From: DATJZG01 sp035499295
GTDB lineage: Bacteria; Myxococcota; Myxococcia; Myxococcales; Anaeromyxobacteraceae
Length of the DNA: 64,000 nt
Direction of reading: 5' to 3'
Assembly (NCBI GenBank): GCA_035499295.1
Contig: DATJZG010000082.1
Span: forward strand, 110,449-174,448
The notes beneath the pieces were generated by a model, which was not told the DNA's origin, made no database searches, and saw only the letters and a list, made by a program, of their open reading frames with translations. Made by a program: the position numbers and the translations under genes. Positions 42,934 to 51,883 of this stretch are shown one piece after another. Position 1 is the stretch's first letter. Each line of letters opens with the position of its first letter.

Positions 42934-43446
42934 CTACTCCACCGCGGCGAGCCTGGCGCCGCCCTCCACCGACTGCCCGTCCTCCACCAGGAGCTCCACC
43001 ACCTTCCCGTCCTTGGGGCTCCTGAGCTCGTTCTCCATGTCCATCGCCTCGAGTACCACCAGTCCCTCGCCCTCCTGGACCGCGTCGCCGAGCCTGCGCA
43101 GCACCCTCAGGACCCTGCCGGGCAAGGGCGCGCGGATCGCCTGCCGGCCGTCGACGGTGAACTTCCGCGCCGGGCGGCGCGTCCGCAGGCGGCGCTCGTC
43201 GAGTACCTCGAGCGGGTACACCGAGTCCCCGACCTGCATCCGGGTCTCCCGACCCCGATCGTCGACGAGGACCGCGTAGCTGGCGCCGTCGACGAGGAGG
43301 GAGACGCTCCCGGAGTCGTGTTGGAAGGCGTCGACCGTCCTCGTCCTTCCCCCCAAGGTGACCTGGTACAGGTGGGGACCGAGCGCCTGCACCTCGACCG
43401 GCACCTCGCGCTTGCCGGAGTCGAGGAGGACGAGGTAGCCCGTCAC
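42934..43446 (-). CDS. Biotin-carrier-like protein lacking the biotinyl lysine
   Basis: 170 residues from a GTG at 43446 overlapping the accC stop (GTGA). The N-terminal half resembles the linker domain of acyl-CoA carboxylase alpha chains (GYLVLLDSGKREVPVEVQ). The C-terminal biotinyl/lipoyl domain (about 95-170) is well kept: IRAPLPGRVLRVLRRLGDAV, EGEGLVVLEAMDMENEL, VVELLVEDGQSV. The biotinylation motif AMKM is AMDM here: D136, codon GAC at 43041-43039. Biotin protein ligase cannot modify Asp, so as read it cannot carry CO2. Either it is a scaffold and another carrier serves the complex, or the sequence has an error (two base changes from AAG). It lies between accC and mcmA. Confidence 0.86.
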   Translation of the reverse strand: MTGYLVLLDSGKREVPVEVQALGPHLYQVTLGGRTRTVDAFQHDSGSVSLLVDGASYAVLVDDRGRETRMQVGDSVYPLEVLDERRLRTRRPARKFTVDGRQAIRAPLPGRVLRVLRRLGDAVQEGEGLVVLEAMDMENELRSPKDGKVVELLVEDGQSVEGGARLAAVE

Positions 43447-44978
43447 GGCTCGCCTCCTCCCCAGCCCCGCGCTCCCCCCGGGCGCGCCCAACCCCACCCA
43501 ACCCCCTCCGCCGTGCCGCCGCGGGCGGCGCGCTCCTGCGCGCGCCCCTGGTCCCGCCGGAACTGGGTCACGGCGGCGGCGAGGACGGCCACCTCCTCCA
43601 GCGACGGGTCGGGCTTCGGGAGGAGCTCCTGGGCGTGGGCCGCGCAGAAGCCGGTGTCGTAGTCGCCGCTGCGAAAGGCCGGGTGATGGAGAATCGCCCG
43701 CAGGTAGCGGGTGTTGGTGGCGATGCCGTGCAGATGGTACTCGGCGAGCCCGCGGCGGAGCCGCTCGATGGCCTCCAGGCGCGTGGGCGCCCATGCCACC
43801 ACCTTCGAGATCATCGGATCGTAGTGCTGCGGGACCACCCATCCCGCATAGACGCCGGAGTCGTCGCGGATGCCCGGGCCTCCCGGGACGCGGAGGTAGG
43901 TGATCCGCCCCGGGGCGGGGAGAAAGCCTCTCGCCGGATCTTCCGCGTACACCCGCGCCTCGATGGCGTGACCGCGGCGCGTCACCTGGTCCTGGCGGAG
44001 GATGGTTCGCCCCTCGGCGACCTCGATCTGCATCCGCACCAGGTCGAGGCCAGTGACCATTTCCGTCACCGGGTGCTCCACCTGCAGCCGCGTGTTCATC
44101 TCCAGGAAGTAGAAGTTCCTCCGGGCGTCGACGAGCAGTTCGACCGTGCCCGCCCCGAGGTAGTTCACGGCCCGCGCGGCGTTCACCGCCACCTGGCCCA
44201 TGGCCTCGCGCAGGTCCGGGTCGACGATGGCGCTCGGGCTCTCCTCCACGATCTTCTGGTGGCGTCGCTGGATCGAGCACTCGCGCTCCCCGAGGTGGAC
44301 GGTGTTCCCGGTCTCGTCGGCGAAGACCTGGACCTCGACGTGCCTCGGCCTCTCTAGGGCCTTCTCGATGTAGAGCCGGTCGTCGCCGAAGGCCGAGAGC
44401 GACTCGCGCTTGGCCGTCTGCCACAGGGCAGTCAGATCCTCGCCGCGCTCGCACCTCTTCATGCCCTTGCCGCCGCCGCCCGCCGCCGCTTTCAGCATCA
44501 CCGGGTAGCCGATCCGGTCGGCGAAGGCGCGGGCCTCCTTCTCGTCGGCGAGCGGCTCCTCGCTGCCCGGCACCACCGGCACGCCCGCGGCGCTCACGCG
44601 CCGTCGGGCGCTCGTCTTCACCCCCATCACCACCTGGCTCTCCGGGAGCGGGCCGACGAAGGTGATCCCCGCCTCGCGGCAGGCGCGGTTGAAGTCGGCC
44701 CTCTCGGAGAGAAACCCGTACCCCGGGTGGATGGCATCCGCCCCGGTCCGGACGGCGGCCGAGAGGACCTTGTCGGCGGCGAGGTAGCTCTCGCGCGCCG
44801 GCGAGGGCCCGATGTGGACGGCCTCGTCCGCGAGGCGCACGTGCAGGCTGCCGCGGTCGGCGTCGGAGTAGACCGCCACCGTCCGGATCCCCATCTCGCG
44901 GCACGTGCGCATCACCCGCACCGCGATCTCGCCTCGGTTGGCGACGAGCACCTTCTCGATCCGCCTTCGCTCGCTCAT
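43443..44978 (-). CDS. accC: Biotin carboxylase subunit of an acyl-CoA carboxylase
   Basis: 511 residues. An ATP-grasp biotin carboxylase that uses bicarbonate and ATP to carboxylate biotin. The N-terminal domain KVLVANRGEIAVRVMRTCRE, HPGYGFLSERADF, the glycine-rich lid AAAGGGGKGMKRC (164-176), ERECSIQRRHQK, FLEMNTRLQVEHPVTE and the C-terminal RGHAIEARVYAEDP are all present. The last 60 residues are a Gly/Trp/Arg-rich tail not seen in E. coli AccC. With the carrier-like protein, the mutase, and the carboxyltransferase at 50221-51783, it fits propionyl-CoA carboxylase better than acetyl-CoA carboxylase, though either is possible. Confidence 0.95.
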   Translation of the reverse strand: MSERRRIEKVLVANRGEIAVRVMRTCREMGIRTVAVYSDADRGSLHVRLADEAVHIGPSPARESYLAADKVLSAAVRTGADAIHPGYGFLSERADFNRACREAGITFVGPLPESQVVMGVKTSARRRVSAAGVPVVPGSEEPLADEKEARAFADRIGYPVMLKAAAGGGGKGMKRCERGEDLTALWQTAKRESLSAFGDDRLYIEKALERPRHVEVQVFADETGNTVHLGERECSIQRRHQKIVEESPSAIVDPDLREAMGQVAVNAARAVNYLGAGTVELLVDARRNFYFLEMNTRLQVEHPVTEMVTGLDLVRMQIEVAEGRTILRQDQVTRRGHAIEARVYAEDPARGFLPAPGRITYLRVPGGPGIRDDSGVYAGWVVPQHYDPMISKVVAWAPTRLEAIERLRRGLAEYHLHGIATNTRYLRAILHHPAFRSGDYDTGFCAAHAQELLPKPDPSLEEVAVLAAAVTQFRRDQGRAQERAARGGTAEGVGWGWARPGGARGWGGGEP

Positions 44979-45188
44979 CTTGGTGCCGCCTCGGCCGGGG
45001 ATCCGAAGGGTTCGGGGCCCGCCACGATACCCGCGCGCCTCGCCGCTCGTCCACGTGGAAACGTCCGACGCCCCGCGTCATCCCCTGGCCCCAACGGGTG
45101 CTCGCACCCGGGCCGCGCTTGGAGCAACCTTGCCGGCAGCGAAGAGCTCGACACCGCAGCGTGGACGCCCGGCTTTCCGGAGGCCGCC

Positions 45189-46388
45189 ATGAAGATCCTC
45201 GTCGCCGATTCCTTCCCCCGCGAGCGGCTCGCCGACTTCGAGGCGATCGGGCTCTCGGTGGACCACCAGCCCACGGTGTCGGCGAAGGACCTCCCCGCCG
45301 CCGCCCGGGACGCCTCCATCCTGGTGGTGCGCTCGAAGCAGGTGTCGGCCGAGGTCTTCGAGCAGGCCCCGGCGCTGTCCCTGGTGGTGCGCGCCGGCGC
45401 CGGGGTGAACACCATCGACGTGGCCGCCGCCTCGCGCCGCGGGGTGTACGTCACCAACTGTCCCGGCCAGAACTCGATCGCGGTGGCGGAGCTGGCCATC
45501 GGCCTCCTCATCGCCCTCGATCGGCGCATCCCCGACAACGTGGCGAAGCTGCGCGCCGGCAAGTGGGACAAGAAGGCCTTCTCCGAGGCGCGCGGCCTGT
45601 TCGGGCGCACCCTCGGGATCGCCGGCGTCGGGGCCATCGGCCGCGAGGTGGCCCATCGCGGCCGCGCCCTGGGGATGCGTGTCGTCGCCTGGTCTCGGTC
45701 GCTCGACGAGGCCCGGGCCCACGAGCTCGGCCTGGAACGAGCTCCCGACCTGCTCTCGCTCGCCAAGGTGTCCGACGCGCTCTCCCTTCACCTGCCCCTC
45801 GCCAAGGAGACCCGCGGCATCGTCTCCCGACAAGTCCTCGAGGCGATGCGCCCGGGCGCCCTGCTCGTCAACACCGCCCGGGCGGAGCTCTTGGACGAGG
45901 AGGCGCTCCGGGAGGCCGTCGGTGCCGGGCGCATCCGCTTCGGGTCCGACGTCTTCGGCGGAGAGCCGGAGAAGGGCCAGGCGGACTTCGAGTGCGCGGT
46001 GGCGGCGCTGCCCGGCGTGTACGGGACCCACCACATCGGTGCCTCCACGGAGCAGGCGCAGGAGGCCATCGCCCGCGAGACGGTGCGGATCGTCGAGGCC
46101 TTCGTCCGCTCCGGTCGGGTGCGCAACTGCGTCAACGTGGCGAAGAAGACCCCGGCGCGCGCCCGCCTGGTGGTCCGCCACTACGACAAGGTCGGGGTCC
46201 TCGCCAACGTCCTCGGCGCCATCCGGGAGGCGGGGATCAACGTCGAGGAGGTGCAGAACACCGTCTTCGATCAGGCGGCGGCAGCCTCCTGCTCCATCGA
46301 CCTCGACGAGCGCCCCAAGCCCGGACTCCTCGACCTCATCCGGGCGCGGAAGGACGAGATCCTGTTCGTGGACTGCGTGGACCTGTAG
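45189..46388 (+). CDS. serA: D-3-phosphoglycerate dehydrogenase family with ACT domain
   Basis: 399 residues; GGAGG lies six bases before the ATG. The D-2-hydroxyacid dehydrogenase fold is clear: VRAGAGVNTIDVAAASRRGV, the NAD-binding loop GIAGVGAIGREVAHRGRALG, the catalytic Arg in LVNTARAELLDEEAL, and His in GTHHIGASTEQAQ. The C-terminal 75 residues form an ACT domain (HYDKVGVLANVLGAIREAGINVEE), often a serine-binding site. The enzyme oxidises 3-phosphoglycerate, the first step of serine synthesis. It is preceded by a 210-bp gap and its last 53 bp overlap the convergent plsC gene. Confidence 0.9.
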   Translation: MKILVADSFPRERLADFEAIGLSVDHQPTVSAKDLPAAARDASILVVRSKQVSAEVFEQAPALSLVVRAGAGVNTIDVAAASRRGVYVTNCPGQNSIAVAELAIGLLIALDRRIPDNVAKLRAGKWDKKAFSEARGLFGRTLGIAGVGAIGREVAHRGRALGMRVVAWSRSLDEARAHELGLERAPDLLSLAKVSDALSLHLPLAKETRGIVSRQVLEAMRPGALLVNTARAELLDEEALREAVGAGRIRFGSDVFGGEPEKGQADFECAVAALPGVYGTHHIGASTEQAQEAIARETVRIVEAFVRSGRVRNCVNVAKKTPARARLVVRHYDKVGVLANVLGAIREAGINVEEVQNTVFDQAAAASCSIDLDERPKPGLLDLIRARKDEILFVDCVDL

Positions 46389-47148
46389 GTTCCTCCTCGG
46401 CGGCCGCCGGCTCCGGCTGCGCCTTTGCCCCGCGCCGCTCGAGGGCGGCGGCGATGGCGCTCCGGGCGGCGTCGCGAAGCTCGGCGGTGGAGGCGTAGCG
46501 GGCGGGATCGATGGGGTCGAGCACCTCCACCACGGAGCGCATGCGGTTGCGAAGCAGGAACCCGTGCTTCGGCAGGGTCTCGTAGGTTCCGAAGACGGCC
46601 ACCGGGATCACCGGGACGTTCGCCTGCCGGGCGAGTCGGAAGGCCCCGTCCTTGAACGGCTGGAGGGCGCCGGTCACCGATCGCGTGCCCTCGGGGAAGA
46701 GCAGCACCGGAGCCCCCATGGCGAGGAGTTCCTGGCAGCGAGCCATCATGCGGCGCACCGAGTCGGCGGCGCCGCGGGTGAGCGGCACGTACCCGTTCAG
46801 GACCATGTTCCAGCCGACGAAGGGGATGCGGAAGTTGGAGGACTTCGAGACCCACTTGAACGGGCGGAAGAGCCCGTAGAGCACCAGGATGTCGACGAGA
46901 GAGTTGTGGTTCGCGACCAGCACTGCCGCCTTCGTCCAGGGGAGCCTCTCGCGCCCCACCACCCGGCTCCTCCACAGGGGGTTCACCCACACGTAGATGG
47001 AGGCCCACAGGCACCCGTAGAGGTGGAGGAGGACGCGGCGGCGGTCGAACGCGAAGGTGAGGAGGAAGACGACGAGCGCCCCGGCGAAGAGGATCGGCAT
47101 CGAGAGGACGGTGAACGCCCACACCAGGATCGAGAGGACGGCGTACAC
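46336..47148 (-). CDS. plsC: PlsC-type 1-acylglycerol-3-phosphate acyltransferase
   Basis: 270 residues from a GTG at 47148, chosen because it begins the first membrane helix (VYAVLSILVWAFTVLSM); no ATG fits. The acyltransferase motifs are ANHNSLVDILVL (HX4D), FRIPFVGWNM, VPLTRGAADS and LFPEGTRS. It acylates lysophosphatidate, or another lyso-lipid, at the inner membrane. The C-terminal 40 residues are Ala/Glu/Pro/Arg-rich. The gene ends inside serA on the opposite strand. Two lipid-type glycosyltransferase genes follow upstream on the same strand, so membrane lipid or glycolipid assembly is a likely shared theme. Confidence 0.82.
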   Translation of the reverse strand: MYAVLSILVWAFTVLSMPILFAGALVVFLLTFAFDRRRVLLHLYGCLWASIYVWVNPLWRSRVVGRERLPWTKAAVLVANHNSLVDILVLYGLFRPFKWVSKSSNFRIPFVGWNMVLNGYVPLTRGAADSVRRMMARCQELLAMGAPVLLFPEGTRSVTGALQPFKDGAFRLARQANVPVIPVAVFGTYETLPKHGFLLRNRMRSVVEVLDPIDPARYASTAELRDAARSAIAAALERRGAKAQPEPAAAEEEPTGPRSPRTGSRPSAPG

Positions 47149-47351
47149 GCTCGCCAGGGTAGCGGCTCGCTCCGCCGGCGCAAAGTCCTTGGCACGGGTA
47201 GCGCGGCGCGGGGTCCTCGGCGCGCGCGGCGCGCCGCGCCCGGCGACCCGGCCCCGGGTCGAGGAGTGGAAGGGATTCGCGCTCGGGCGTCGGCGCAGGT
47301 CGGCTTCCGGACAGCTTCCCCTCTGGTGCGGGACGTGGCGCCGCGGAGCTC

Positions 47352-47514
47352 GTCGCATCCGCGACGGGCCTTCTCGCGGCCGCGTGCGGTGGTCCGAGCG
47401 GCTCGTCCGGCGGCGCCTGCGGGACCTCGGGACGGGGGCTGCGCCGAGAGCGTCTGCCGCGGCGACCTGGAGTGCGAGAGCTACGCGAGCAAGGTCGGTT
47501 GCCTCGCGCCCTGA
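47352..47514 (+). pseudogene. Possible frameshifted small Cys-rich lipoprotein
   Basis: In the frame starting at 47352 a lipoprotein-like segment reads TGLLAAACGGPSGSSGGACG, with the lipobox LAAAC. Around 47427-47436 (a G-rich run) the +1 frame continues with DGGCAESVCRGDLECESYAS and ends KVGCLAP at the TGA at 47514. Cys patterns of the kind CRGDLEC are common at the ends of small Myxococcota lipoproteins. A single-base indel would join the two halves. No convincing start codon lies upstream in the first frame. The remaining part of the gap 47149-47552 shows nothing recognisable. It may instead be chance in GC-rich DNA. Confidence 0.35.
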
Positions 47515-47552
47515 CGGGCGCGGCCCCTTGGCCGCCGCTCCCCGCCCCGCCT

Positions 47553-48905
47553 CTAGGGTGCGACCGCCTTGCGCGCCTCCTCGACGATCTCCCCGGCGCC
47601 GATCTCGTCGAGGATCTGGTACAGCCCGTGCTTCGGCAACCGCATGAAGCCCGACCAGGCGTTGCCGGCGAGCGTCCCGTCCTCGAGCCAGTCGGCGATC
47701 CACTCCGCGGCGAAGGCGACGTCGCGCTGCGCCAGCCCGGCTCCGCTCTCGCGCGCCCAGCGGCGGTTGTATCGCTCGTGCACCCCCACCGGCGGCGCGA
47801 AGACGATGGGGATCCCGAGCGCGGCGTAGAAGGTGAGCTCCGAGGGCTTGGTCCAGAGGATGTCGGTGCGCGACATGAGCTCGTCGAAGGAGGCGAAGTA
47901 GTCCTCCAGGTCGGCGGCGCGGAGGATCTCGAGCCCCTTGCCCAGCGAGCCCTCGAGCCCTGCCTCGGCCACGTAGGCGTCGAAGCGCTCCGCCACCTCG
48001 CGCCGGACCCCGGCGATGAGCGCCACCCGCAGCTTTCCGCCCTCGATGGCGGCGCGGCAGCTCGGCAGGAAGCGGCGCGCCAGGCCCACCTGGGCTCCGG
48101 CTCCGCCCACGGCGAAGGCGAGCAGGGGTGGCCTTCCCTCCTCCTCGGCGGGGAGCGGGCCCAGGAACTGCGCCAGCTCCTCGCGATACCAGCGGCGGAA
48201 CTCGCGGGTGGGGTCGAGCCGGACCAGCCGGGCCGCCAGGTTCCGCCGGAGGGTGGTGAGGCGCGGGCCGCCCACGAGCTCGTGCGGGAGCGGAAACCCG
48301 GTGAAGGCGATGCGGTGGTCCGGCACCCCGTAGGTGCGCAGGCGACGCGCCGCCCGCGGGCTCGGCACCAGGTAACGGATGGCGGTCTTGTCCGCCAGGA
48401 GCGGGGCCCAGACCCGGTTGATGTCGCTGTCGGTGACCACGCAGAAGACGTTGTTGAGCCCGGCGCAGTCGGCGGCGATCGCCGGAGAGTAGAATGTGGT
48501 GACGAGCGCGTCCTGCGTCTCCTGCAGGCGGGTCACGAGCCCCTTCCCCAGGCTGCGGCGGCGGATGAGACGATCGAGGGCCATCACCCCCTGGGTGGGG
48601 CGCGACAGGTCCCGGTACGGGTGGAGGCGGGGGATGTCGGTGACGGAGTCGAGGAGCCAGCGGAACGGGCGGCCCAGCACCGGGGTCTGGGAGATGCGGC
48701 TCGTCCACTCGTAGGCGCTGCGCACCCGCTCCCAGACCTTCTTCTCCTCCGCCCCCACCAGGGGTTCCCGGTCCACGTGGACGATGTCGATGCCGAGGGC
48801 GCGCGCCAGGGGGCGGGCCGCGCGCAGGTGGCCGTAACCCATGTCCACCGAGGCCACCATCGGCTTCAGCCGGTGGAAGTCGAGCTTGGGGCTGGCGTCC
48901 GTCAT
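47553..48905 (-). CDS. GT-B-fold glycosyltransferase, MGDG-synthase-like
   Basis: 450 residues. The N-terminal motif VASVDMGYGHLRAARPLARAL matches the glycine loop of the MurG/monogalactosyldiacylglycerol synthase type, and the C-terminal half carries PPLLAFAVGGAGAQVGLA, SRTDILWTKPSELTFYAALGIP and PPVGVHERYNRRWARESGAG, which resemble the sugar-nucleotide site of that fold. It would move a sugar from an NDP-sugar to a lipid at the membrane. No signal peptide is present. It starts 21 bp after the GT21-like gene, so the two probably act in one glycolipid route. The exact donor and acceptor are not deducible. Confidence 0.7.
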   Translation of the reverse strand: MTDASPKLDFHRLKPMVASVDMGYGHLRAARPLARALGIDIVHVDREPLVGAEEKKVWERVRSAYEWTSRISQTPVLGRPFRWLLDSVTDIPRLHPYRDLSRPTQGVMALDRLIRRRSLGKGLVTRLQETQDALVTTFYSPAIAADCAGLNNVFCVVTDSDINRVWAPLLADKTAIRYLVPSPRAARRLRTYGVPDHRIAFTGFPLPHELVGGPRLTTLRRNLAARLVRLDPTREFRRWYREELAQFLGPLPAEEEGRPPLLAFAVGGAGAQVGLARRFLPSCRAAIEGGKLRVALIAGVRREVAERFDAYVAEAGLEGSLGKGLEILRAADLEDYFASFDELMSRTDILWTKPSELTFYAALGIPIVFAPPVGVHERYNRRWARESGAGLAQRDVAFAAEWIADWLEDGTLAGNAWSGFMRLPKHGLYQILDEIGAGEIVEEARKAVAP

Positions 48906-48926
48906 CGGTCCTCGGGGCGGGAGACT

Positions 48927-50105
48927 CTACCTCGAAGGAGGGCGAGGCGCGACAGGCCGGGCCTCCCGGCGCGGCTCGGCGAGCACCGTTCCGGACAGCA
49001 CCCGAAGCCGGCGCCCGCGCCAGTCGACGGTGTTGCGGACGAAGCCCTCCGTCCAGGAGAGCCCGAGGAGCAGGTCCTTCACCGGGACGGCGAGGAGCTC
49101 CAGCGGGCGGAACCCCGGTGGGCGAAGCGCCCGCCCCGCCCATCCGTCGAGGAGCGCGCGCAGGCTGGCCGCCGCCGCCCAGGCGCCCCACGCCCGGGGA
49201 GAGGGGGAGGCGGCGAGCCCCAGGGTGGCGAGGAACACCGGGTTGAGGAGGGCCTGCGCGGTGTAGGGGCCGAGTCCCACCAGGTGGCGCTGCAGGACGC
49301 TCCAGCGCCGGCAGCGGGCGGCGAACTGCAGGAGCGTCTTTTCCCGGTTCACGTTCTCGATGGGGCGAGAGGCGATCTCCACCCGCTTGCGGAGCAAGTC
49401 CGACACCCGAGCGCCGAGGACGTAGTCCTCCGCCAGGACGTCCTTGACCGACTCCAGCCCGCCCATTGCGTCTAGGTCCGCGCGCCGCAGGGCCATCGAT
49501 TTCCCCATCACCACGTCGCGCCCCGCCACGCGCTTGGCGCCGACGATGGCCGGGGCGACGCCGCCGGCGAGGTGGAGGTTCTCGAGGAGCGCGCCCATGC
49601 GCCGCTCCCCCACCCCGGCGATGAGGTGCGTGACGAGGCCCACCCCCGGGTCGTCGAGGCGGGCGGCGATCTCCGCCAGGTAGCCGGGCTCGACCCGCAC
49701 GTTGGAGTCGGAGACCACGAGGATGTCGTGGCTCGCCTCGGCCGCCAGGGTGGCGAGCTGGCTCACCTTCGGGTTCATCCCCAGCTCGGCGCGCTGCACC
49801 ACCACCCGGAAGCGCTCGGGCCAGCGCCCGACCGCGGCGTGGGCGAGCGGAGCCGCCGGGTCCCGCTCGTCCTGGAGGCCGAGCAGCACCTCGTACCGCG
49901 GCCAGTCGAGCGCCGCGAACGACGCCAGGTTCCCCTCGAGGTCGTCGTCCACCCCGCACAGGGGCTTCAGCACCGAGATTCCCCGGGCCCCTCGGGGGCG
50001 CGGGGCTGCCTCGGCGAGGTGGCGGCGCAGCGACATCCCCTGCACCGCCAGGGCGACGAGCCCCAGCGCGGCGAGGAGGAAGAGCGCGATGGCGAGGCCG
50101 GGCAT
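48927..50105 (-). CDS. Ceramide-glucosyltransferase-like GT21 membrane protein
   Basis: 392 residues from the ATG at 50105; the frame is open 30 codons further but those lack a membrane-start pattern. An N-terminal helix (PGLAIALFLLAALGLVALAV) precedes a GT-A domain with D1 in CGVDDDLEGN, D2 in ILVVSDSNVRV, D3 in DVLAEDYVLGARV and the R-x2-RW motif CRRWSVLQRH, all expected for GT21 enzymes (ceramide glucosyltransferase, HpnI). C-terminal hydrophobic stretches anchor it again. It adds a sugar to ceramide, a hopanoid or a similar lipid. HpnI-type action is possible but no other hopanoid genes are present. Confidence 0.85.
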   Translation of the reverse strand: MPGLAIALFLLAALGLVALAVQGMSLRRHLAEAAPRPRGARGISVLKPLCGVDDDLEGNLASFAALDWPRYEVLLGLQDERDPAAPLAHAAVGRWPERFRVVVQRAELGMNPKVSQLATLAAEASHDILVVSDSNVRVEPGYLAEIAARLDDPGVGLVTHLIAGVGERRMGALLENLHLAGGVAPAIVGAKRVAGRDVVMGKSMALRRADLDAMGGLESVKDVLAEDYVLGARVSDLLRKRVEIASRPIENVNREKTLLQFAARCRRWSVLQRHLVGLGPYTAQALLNPVFLATLGLAASPSPRAWGAWAAAASLRALLDGWAGRALRPPGFRPLELLAVPVKDLLLGLSWTEGFVRNTVDWRGRRLRVLSGTVLAEPRREARPVAPRPPSR

Positions 50106-50220
50106 CGAGGTTCTGCCGAGGAGGCTGCAGCGGGAGTCGCCACCGGCGGTCGAGTGGACTGTATCCCGCGTACCGCCCGGGCGCCACGAGCCCACTCTGC
50201 ACTCCCAGGAAAGCCCCCGC

Positions 50221-51783
50221 CTAGAGCGGGATGTTTCCGTGCTTCTTGGGCGGGTTCTCCTGCCGCTTGTGGCGCAACATCTCCAAGGCGCGAATCACCT
50301 TGGGCCTCGTGTCCTCGGGAAGGATCACCTCGTCGACGTAGCCGAGCTCCGCCGCCTTGTAGGGGTTGGCGAACTTCTCCCGGTACTCCGCGGTGAGCCG
50401 ATCGCGCTCCGCCTTCGGGTCGGCGGCGCCCTGGATCTCCTTGCGGAAGATGATGCCCACCGCTCCCTCCGGAGCCATGACCGCGATCTCGGCGGAGGGG
50501 AAGGCGAAGTTCACGTCCGAGCGGAGGTGCTTCGACGCCATCAAGTCGTAGGCGCCGCCGTAGGCCTTGCGGGTGATGACGGTCACCTTGGGGACCGTCG
50601 CCTCGGCGAAGGCGAAGAGCAGCTTGGCGCCGTGCTTGATGATCCCCCCCCACTCCTGGTTCACACCGGGGAGGAACCCGGGCACGTCGACGAAGGTCAG
50701 GAGCGGGATGTGGAAGGCGTCGCAGAAGCGCACGAAGCGCGCCCCCTTCACCGAGGCGTCGACGTCGAGCACGCCGGCGAGGACCGCCGGCTGGTTCGCC
50801 ACCACCCCCACCGGTCGCCCGTTCAGGCGGGCGAAGCCCACGACCAGGTTCTCGGCGAAGTGCGCCGCCACCTCGAAGAAGTGGCGATCGTCCGCCACCG
50901 AACGAATGACGTCCCTCATGTCGTAGGGCTTGTGGGGGTTCTCCGGGATCGCCGTCTTCAGCGACTCGTCGCGCCGGCCGACGTCGTCGGTGGGAGGCTG
51001 CGCCGGCGGGTCCACGGTGTTGTTGAGCGGGAGAAAGGAAAGCAGCTCGCGCACCGCTCGGAGCGTGGCCGCCTCGCCGTCGATGGCAAAGTGCGCCACG
51101 CCCGACTTTCGGGAGTGAGCCTGCGCGCCTCCGAGGTCCTCCTTCGTCACCTCCTCGTGCGTCACCGTCCGGATGACCTCGGGGCCGGTGATGAACATGT
51201 AGGCCGAGTCCTTCACCATGAAGATGAAGTCGGTGATGGCGGGGCTGTAGACGGCGCTGCCGGCGCAGGGTCCCATGATGACGGAGATCTGCGGCACCAC
51301 CCCGGAGGCGAGCGTGTTGCGGAGGAAGATGTCGGCGTAGCCGGCGAGCGCCTCCACCCCCTCCTGGATGCGGGCGCCGCCGGAGTCGTTGAGGCCCACC
51401 ACCGGACACCCGACCTCCAGGGCGAGGTCCATGACCTTGCAGATCTTTTCGGCGTAGGCGCCGGAGACGGAGCCGCCGAACACCGTGAAGTCCTGGGCAA
51501 AGACGAAGACCTGCCGCCCCTCCACGAGCCCGTAGCCCGTCACGACCCCGTCGCCGGGGATCTTCTGCCTTTCCATCCCGAAGTCGTTGCAGCGGTGGGT
51601 CTTGAACTTGTCGACCTCCACGAAAGTTCCGGGGTCGAGGAAGAGCGCGATCCGTTCGCGGGCGGTGAGCTTTTCCGACTCGTGCTGCTTCGCGATGCGC
51701 CCTTCGCCACCCCCCCGCTCCGCGTCCTCGTTCATCCTGGCGAGCAGAGCTCTCTGTGCGTCCGAGTCCGGGGGTTTGGGCAT
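50221..51783 (-). CDS. mmdA: Acyl-CoA carboxylase carboxyltransferase (propionyl/methylmalonyl-CoA type)
   Basis: 520 residues, both crotonase-like halves present. It moves CO2 from carboxybiotin to an acyl-CoA, or back in the decarboxylase. Motifs: KLTARERIALFLDPGTF, GDGVVTGYGLVEGR, DFTVFGGSVSGAYAEKI, NDSGGARIQEGV, GPCAGSAVYSPAITDF, VPGFLPGVNQEWGGII and PEGAVGIIFRKEIQ. It resembles PccB/MmdA more than AccD. It is separated from accC, the carrier-like gene and mcmA by 5 kb of lipid and serine genes. A decarboxylase role would need membrane partners, none visible, so propionyl-CoA carboxylase is favoured. Confidence 0.95.
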   Translation of the reverse strand: MPKPPDSDAQRALLARMNEDAERGGGEGRIAKQHESEKLTARERIALFLDPGTFVEVDKFKTHRCNDFGMERQKIPGDGVVTGYGLVEGRQVFVFAQDFTVFGGSVSGAYAEKICKVMDLALEVGCPVVGLNDSGGARIQEGVEALAGYADIFLRNTLASGVVPQISVIMGPCAGSAVYSPAITDFIFMVKDSAYMFITGPEVIRTVTHEEVTKEDLGGAQAHSRKSGVAHFAIDGEAATLRAVRELLSFLPLNNTVDPPAQPPTDDVGRRDESLKTAIPENPHKPYDMRDVIRSVADDRHFFEVAAHFAENLVVGFARLNGRPVGVVANQPAVLAGVLDVDASVKGARFVRFCDAFHIPLLTFVDVPGFLPGVNQEWGGIIKHGAKLLFAFAEATVPKVTVITRKAYGGAYDLMASKHLRSDVNFAFPSAEIAVMAPEGAVGIIFRKEIQGAADPKAERDRLTAEYREKFANPYKAAELGYVDEVILPEDTRPKVIRALEMLRHKRQENPPKKHGNIPL

Positions 51784-51883
51784 AGGGGCCGCGAGGATAG
51801 CGAGGGCTGTTCCGATGTGGCAAGCGCCCGATCGGCGGCCGCCGCCGGGCGAGAAGGGGGTCGGCCGCGCCGCGCATCGGGAT

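Noticed and set aside
46336..50202. A 1288-codon minus-strand open frame suggesting a giant fusion with PlsC
   Set aside because: Only the last 270 codons are protein-like; the rest is a shadow of the glycosyltransferase genes and an intergenic gap.
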